A stretch of 7,912 nucleotides of DNA, from the NCBI GenBank assembly GCA_045614565.1, contig JAZLDG010000032.1:1-7912 (forward strand). Reading direction: 5' to 3'. The position numbers were made by a program, and so were the translations under genes. The DNA comes from Scatosoma sp045614565. GTDB lineage: Bacteria; Bacillota; Clostridia; Christensenellales; Borkfalkiaceae. Under the pieces are notes generated by a model that had not been told where the DNA came from, did no database searches, and was given only the letters and a program-made list of their open reading frames with translations. Positions 5,213 to 7,912 of the stretch are shown here, piece after piece; positions within the stretch are counted from its first letter, which is position 1, and every line of letters starts with the position of its first letter.

Positions 5213-5503
5213 TTATAGTATACTATAAAGGAATAAATCGAACTTGATTTTGAGTGCCGAATTTTGCGCCATACTGCGTTGAAAGCCTTGATAAACCGTT
5301 TGGTTGCTCTGCGGCTTTCGCCTTGTCTATCGCTAAAATTCGGCGACTGAAAATTGCTTCGCATCTCAAAACGCGTATTTTCGAGCTATTTTTTGTGAGA
5401 AGGAAGCAATAATACTTGCCGTATTATAATGACGACGAGCATAAAAGAGCCGAAAAGACGCTTTTGAGACAAGTTCGCTTTATTACCTTATAGTATATCA
5501 TAA
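5213..5503. mobile_element. 291-bp inverted-repeat element, MITE-like, upstream of sdaA
   Basis: Terminal inverted repeats of 34 bp (5213-5246 and 5470-5503) match at 29 of 34 positions; the common core is TACTATAA followed by a near-identical stretch ending CGAACTTG. Inside are further inverted pairs: GCCGAATTTT (5256-5265) with AAAATTCGGC (5335-5344), GAAAGCC with GGCTTTC (5281-5319), ATTGCTTC with GAAGCAAT, and ATAATAC with GTATTAT. No credible gene is present. The outer ends contain TA-rich palindromes, which would fit TA-target insertion of Tc1/IS630 type, but this is not proven. It ends 26 bases before the serine dehydratase start, so it probably supplies or displaces that promoter. Confidence 0.6.
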
Positions 5504-5610
5504 ATCCACGCATTTGTAAACAAGCTATGCCATAAAATTGCTTTTCTTGCAAAATTTTCCATAGAAACACTATCCGTTAAAGAAATTTTGAACATATTGA
5601 GTGAGATTCG

Positions 5611-5639
5611 TTGACAAATTAAACAAAATTTGTTATGAT
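5611..5639 (+). promoter_or_regulatory. Sigma-A promoter of degV
   Basis: TTGACA (5611-5616) and TATGAT (5634-5639) are separated by 17 bases. The transcript would have a leader of about 70 nt in which GGGGAA and TTTCCC (around 5675-5702) could pair just ahead of the ribosome site. No known riboswitch is recognised there. Confidence 0.85.
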
Positions 5640-5717
5640 ATAAATATAAAAAATGAATAAAATAGGAAAGTGCGGGGAATATCCTTTTTCGCATTGTTTC
5701 CCTAAAATAGGAGTAGT

Positions 5718-6605
5718 ATGAATACCACGAAAAAAATAGCGATCACGACCGACACAAACAGCGGTATGATGCCCCACGAAAGCGAAGAACTTGGTATTTT
5801 CGTTTTACCGATGCCTTTCGTCGTCAAAGGCGAAGTATTGCTCGAAAGTGTTGATTTGTCTCGTGAAGATTTTTATACGCAACTTAAAGCCAAAGCAAAT
5901 ATTACGACTTCCCAACCCAGTACCGTTGAAGTATCGGAGTTTTGGCGTAACATTTTGAAAGAATACGATGAAATCGTGCACATCCCTACGTCTTCTCTTT
6001 TGAGTGCGGCTTGTTCGACGGCACTTAATCTTGCAAACGAAGAAGAATTTGCAGGTAAAGTATTCGTCGTCAACAATCTCCGTATTGCCGTTGCGTTGAA
6101 AGCAAGCGCATACGACGCAGCAAAATTGCGCGATCAAGGGAAATCCGCAGAAGAAATTCGCAGCTTTTTAGAAGAAAACGCGAAAGAATATTCTATATAT
6201 CTTTCTCTTGAAACAATGGAATATCTCAAACGCGGCGGACGTATTTCCCCTGCTGCTGCGGCAATCGGTTCACTTTTGAAACTGCGTCCCGTTTTGCATT
6301 TGAGCTGTGGAAAATTAGATAAATTTGCCGTTCCCAGAACTACTCAAAAAGCCAAAGATATTATGAAGGCCGCCGTCGTCAAGGATTTGAACGAAGTGTA
6401 TAAAGACGCTTTGGAAAAGGGCGAAATTCGGCTCGTGGTAGCGCATAACGAAAACCACGACGAAGCAAAAGCTTTTGAAGCAGAAATGAAAAAAGCATTC
6501 CCGAATATCCCGTTCCTTTCTTGCGACGAGTTATCTTTGAGTATTGCTTGCCATACCGGTCCTGGTGCGCTTGCATTTGGCGTTATTCGCGTCGTAAACG
6601 AATAA
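5718..6605 (+). CDS. DegV family fatty-acid-binding protein
   Basis: DegV family proteins are cytoplasmic two-domain proteins that bind fatty acids; in Firmicutes, FakB members present them to the kinase FakA for phosphorylation and use in phospholipids. The 295-aa length is typical. Visible family motifs are TDTNSGM (11-17), TSQPS (64-68), HIPTSSLLSA (88-97), LKRGGRIS (170-177) and HTGPGALAFG (279-288), which line the lipid head-group pocket. GGAG lies 5 bases before the ATG. The gene stands alone between its own promoter and a strong terminator, with no FakA-like neighbour in view, so the specific ligand and a fakB name cannot be assigned. The family call is secure. Confidence 0.96.
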   Translation: MNTTKKIAITTDTNSGMMPHESEELGIFVLPMPFVVKGEVLLESVDLSREDFYTQLKAKANITTSQPSTVEVSEFWRNILKEYDEIVHIPTSSLLSAACSTALNLANEEEFAGKVFVVNNLRIAVALKASAYDAAKLRDQGKSAEEIRSFLEENAKEYSIYLSLETMEYLKRGGRISPAAAAIGSLLKLRPVLHLSCGKLDKFAVPRTTQKAKDIMKAAVVKDLNEVYKDALEKGEIRLVVAHNENHDEAKAFEAEMKKAFPNIPFLSCDELSLSIACHTGPGALAFGVIRVVNE

Positions 6606-6610
6606 AAATT

Positions 6611-6637
6611 ACCCCGTTGACTTTTCACCAACGGGGT
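6611..6637 (+). terminator. Terminator of degV
   Basis: ACCCCGTTG (6611-6619) pairs perfectly with CAACGGGGT (6629-6637) across a 9-base loop and is followed by TTTTATTT. It starts 5 bases after the stop codon. Confidence 0.9.
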
Positions 6638-6654
6638 TTTTATTTACGCAACAA

Positions 6655-6684
6655 AAAAACACCTATGTTTTCATAGGTGTTTTT
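6655..6684 (-). terminator. Terminator of the rpoA-rplQ operon, bidirectional
   Basis: AAAAACACCTATG (6655-6667) pairs perfectly with CATAGGTGTTTTT (6672-6684) across TTTT. On the minus strand it ends the rplQ transcript with a run of T; on the plus strand it gives a second stop behind degV. The two convergent genes are therefore insulated from each other. Confidence 0.9.
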
Positions 6685-6699
6685 GATTGTTTTTTACGA

Positions 6700-7206
6700 T
6701 TAAACTAATTCGATAATCGCTTTTTGCGCTGCGTCGCCGCGACGTTCGCCGAGAAGGTAAATTCTCGTGTAACCGCCACCTTGACCAAGCTCTTCCTTAC
6801 GAGCCGCGTATTTAGGCGCGATTTCGTTGAAAAGCTTATCCATCAAGGGGTGTTGAACGTCAGCCGTTCTTGCCTTGAAGTCGCTCTTCTTTTCGGTGAA
6901 AGCTTTAACTTCTTGCAAATCGTAGGTTTTCGCCATAATCGCACGACGAGCAGCAAGCTTTTTCGCGCCGTCTTTTACGTTCTTTACGGTGATTTCCTTA
7001 CCTTTTGCGTCTTTCTTCGTTACTTCAAATTCGATGTTATCGTCATAGGTATTTACCGCTTTGGTGATGAGCTTTTCAACGTAGGAACGAAGCTCTTTTG
7101 CCTTTACAGCGGTCGTTTCGATTTTACCGTACCAAAGAAGCTGCGACGCAAGACCTCTCAAAAGCGCGTTTCTTTCTTTGGACGTTCTTCCCAATTTAGC
7201 GGGCAT
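6700..7206 (-). CDS. rplQ: Large ribosomal subunit protein bL17, extended form
   Basis: bL17 is a 50S subunit protein near the tunnel exit. The N-terminal KLGRTSKERNALLRGLASQ and IETT segments and the C-terminal LFNEIAPKYA, GGGYTRI and RRGDAA motifs are diagnostic. At 168 aa it is about 50 residues longer than the 113-127 aa forms of E. coli or Bacillus. The extra, Lys-rich residues lie mainly at about 54-112, between helix 2 and the conserved C-terminal part. AGGAGG for this gene overlaps the last codons of rpoA, and only 4 bases separate the stop and start codons, so the two genes are tightly co-transcribed, the usual order at the end of the alpha operon. Confidence 0.98.
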   Translation of the reverse strand: MPAKLGRTSKERNALLRGLASQLLWYGKIETTAVKAKELRSYVEKLITKAVNTYDDNIEFEVTKKDAKGKEITVKNVKDGAKKLAARRAIMAKTYDLQEVKAFTEKKSDFKARTADVQHPLMDKLFNEIAPKYAARKEELGQGGGYTRIYLLGERRGDAAQKAIIELV

Positions 7207-7210
7207 AATT

Positions 7211-7912
7211 TTAATCCTCCTGTTGTCTTAATGCAAGGCCGTAAGAATCCAACTTATTAATGACTTCGTCAAGCGATTTTCTGCCAAGGTTTCTCACCTT
7301 TAACATATCGTCTTCCGTCTTCTTGGTAAGGTCTTCGACCGTGTGAATATTCGCTCTCTTCAAGCAGTTGTACGAACGAACCGAAAGGTCCATTTCTTCA
7401 ATCGCCATTTTGAGAATTTGTTGTTGCTTGTCGTCTTCCGTTTTAACAAGAATGTCCATTCCCTTAATCGTTTCGCTCAAATTAACGAACAGGTTGATAT
7501 GATCCTGCATAATTTTCGCCGCCAAAGAAATGATTTCCTTTCCCGAGAACGTTCCGTCCGTCCAAACTTCCAACGTGAGCTTGTCGTAATCCACCGCTTG
7601 ACCTACGCGCGTAGGCTCAACCGTGTAATTTACTCTTTGTACGGGCGTGTAAATGGAGTCTACTGCGATATAATCTACGATAGGCTTCTTATTCTCTTTC
7701 GCAGGTCTATAACCTCTGCCTCTGCCGATCGTGATTTCCACGTCAAGCTTCGCGCCTTCGTCAATCGTACAAATATACTGATCGCCGTTGATTACTTCGA
7801 TTTCCGCATCTACGTTCAAATCCTTACCCGTAAAAACGGCAGGACCTTCTTTCGTGATGTGAAGCACCTTTTCGTAATCCTTGTCAATCACTTTCGTCTT
7901 GATTGCAAGCGT
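7211..7912 (-). CDS. rpoA: RNA polymerase alpha subunit, C-terminal 233 residues
   Basis: The alpha subunit starts RNA polymerase assembly as a dimer and contacts UP elements and activators. The frame is open through the right edge (it enters as TLAIKTKVIDKDYEKV), so about 80 N-terminal residues lie outside; a GTG at 7891 is only an internal Val codon. The visible part includes the end of the N-terminal domain (GRGRGY, VNYTVEPTRVGQ, YDKLTLEVWTDGT), an acidic linker, and the C-terminal helix-hairpin domain (DLSVRSYNCLKRA and VRNLGRKSLDEV), which carries the DNA-contacting Arg and Lys positions. The gene ends LRQQED at a TAA, 4 bases before rplQ. Confidence 0.98.
   Translation of the reverse strand, partial: TLAIKTKVIDKDYEKVLHITKEGPAVFTGKDLNVDAEIEVINGDQYICTIDEGAKLDVEITIGRGRGYRPAKENKKPIVDYIAVDSIYTPVQRVNYTVEPTRVGQAVDYDKLTLEVWTDGTFSGKEIISLAAKIMQDHINLFVNLSETIKGMDILVKTEDDKQQQILKMAIEEMDLSVRSYNCLKRANIHTVEDLTKKTEDDMLKVRNLGRKSLDEVINKLDSYGLALRQQED

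Noticed and set aside
5188..5364. N-terminal extension of 59 residues on the serine dehydratase
   Set aside because: The extension lies largely within the inverted-repeat element, is not part of the family, and the ATG at 5187 has its own Shine-Dalgarno site directly before the conserved start.
5504..5610. Minus-strand frame and possible gene between the inverted-repeat element and the degV promoter
   Set aside because: The frame runs across the promoter and the element end, has no ribosome site and is very AT-rich; the stretch appears to be plain intergenic DNA.
6724..7260. 178-aa plus-strand frame opposite rplQ and the end of rpoA
   Set aside because: It is antisense to two certain genes and shows no motif of its own.

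Overview
The window looks like a moderately low-GC Firmicutes (Clostridia-type) chromosome. It carries a rpoA-rplQ ribosomal operon end, a DegV family gene, a single-chain Fe-S L-serine dehydratase, and a tRNA cluster with encoded CCA ends. Shine-Dalgarno sites are strong and the promoters are close to the sigma-A consensus. I could not fix the genus.

Layout from left to right: (1) 1-1292 is the damaged right end of a prophage. It holds a fragment of a phage minor head (MuF-like) gene on the minus strand, joined head to head near 730 to the 3' half of a tyrosine integrase gene on the plus strand. Tandem 12-bp repeats, a hairpin and an att core follow. (2) 1293-3415 is a short AT-rich segment between two exact 29-bp copies of the 3' end of tRNA-Tyr. 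It holds an unannotated locus that looks like a type I toxin-antitoxin module (a 33-aa membrane peptide and a convergent antisense RNA, each behind a perfect TTGACA-N17-TATAAT promoter), plus an IS3-family transposase. (3) 3419-3867 is a minus-strand tRNA operon, Asp-Phe-Thr-Tyr in transcription order, with its own promoter; the tRNA-Tyr 3' end is the integration target. (4) 3997-5187 is the L-serine dehydratase gene, and a 291-bp inverted-repeat element that resembles a MITE occupies its upstream region. (5) 5611-6637 is a monocistronic degV gene with clear promoter and terminator. (6) 6655-7912 is the end of the alpha operon, rpoA-rplQ, on the minus strand.

The accessory region reads best as tandem integration at tRNA-Tyr. 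The prophage ends at the copy of the att core at 1264-1292. A second segment without an integrase lies between that copy and the intact tRNA. The toxin-antitoxin-like module would help such a segment persist, and the prophage integrase family could have mobilised it. The structure is visible in the sequence, but the function of the small peptide, the mobility of the segment and the status of the inverted-repeat element are inferences.
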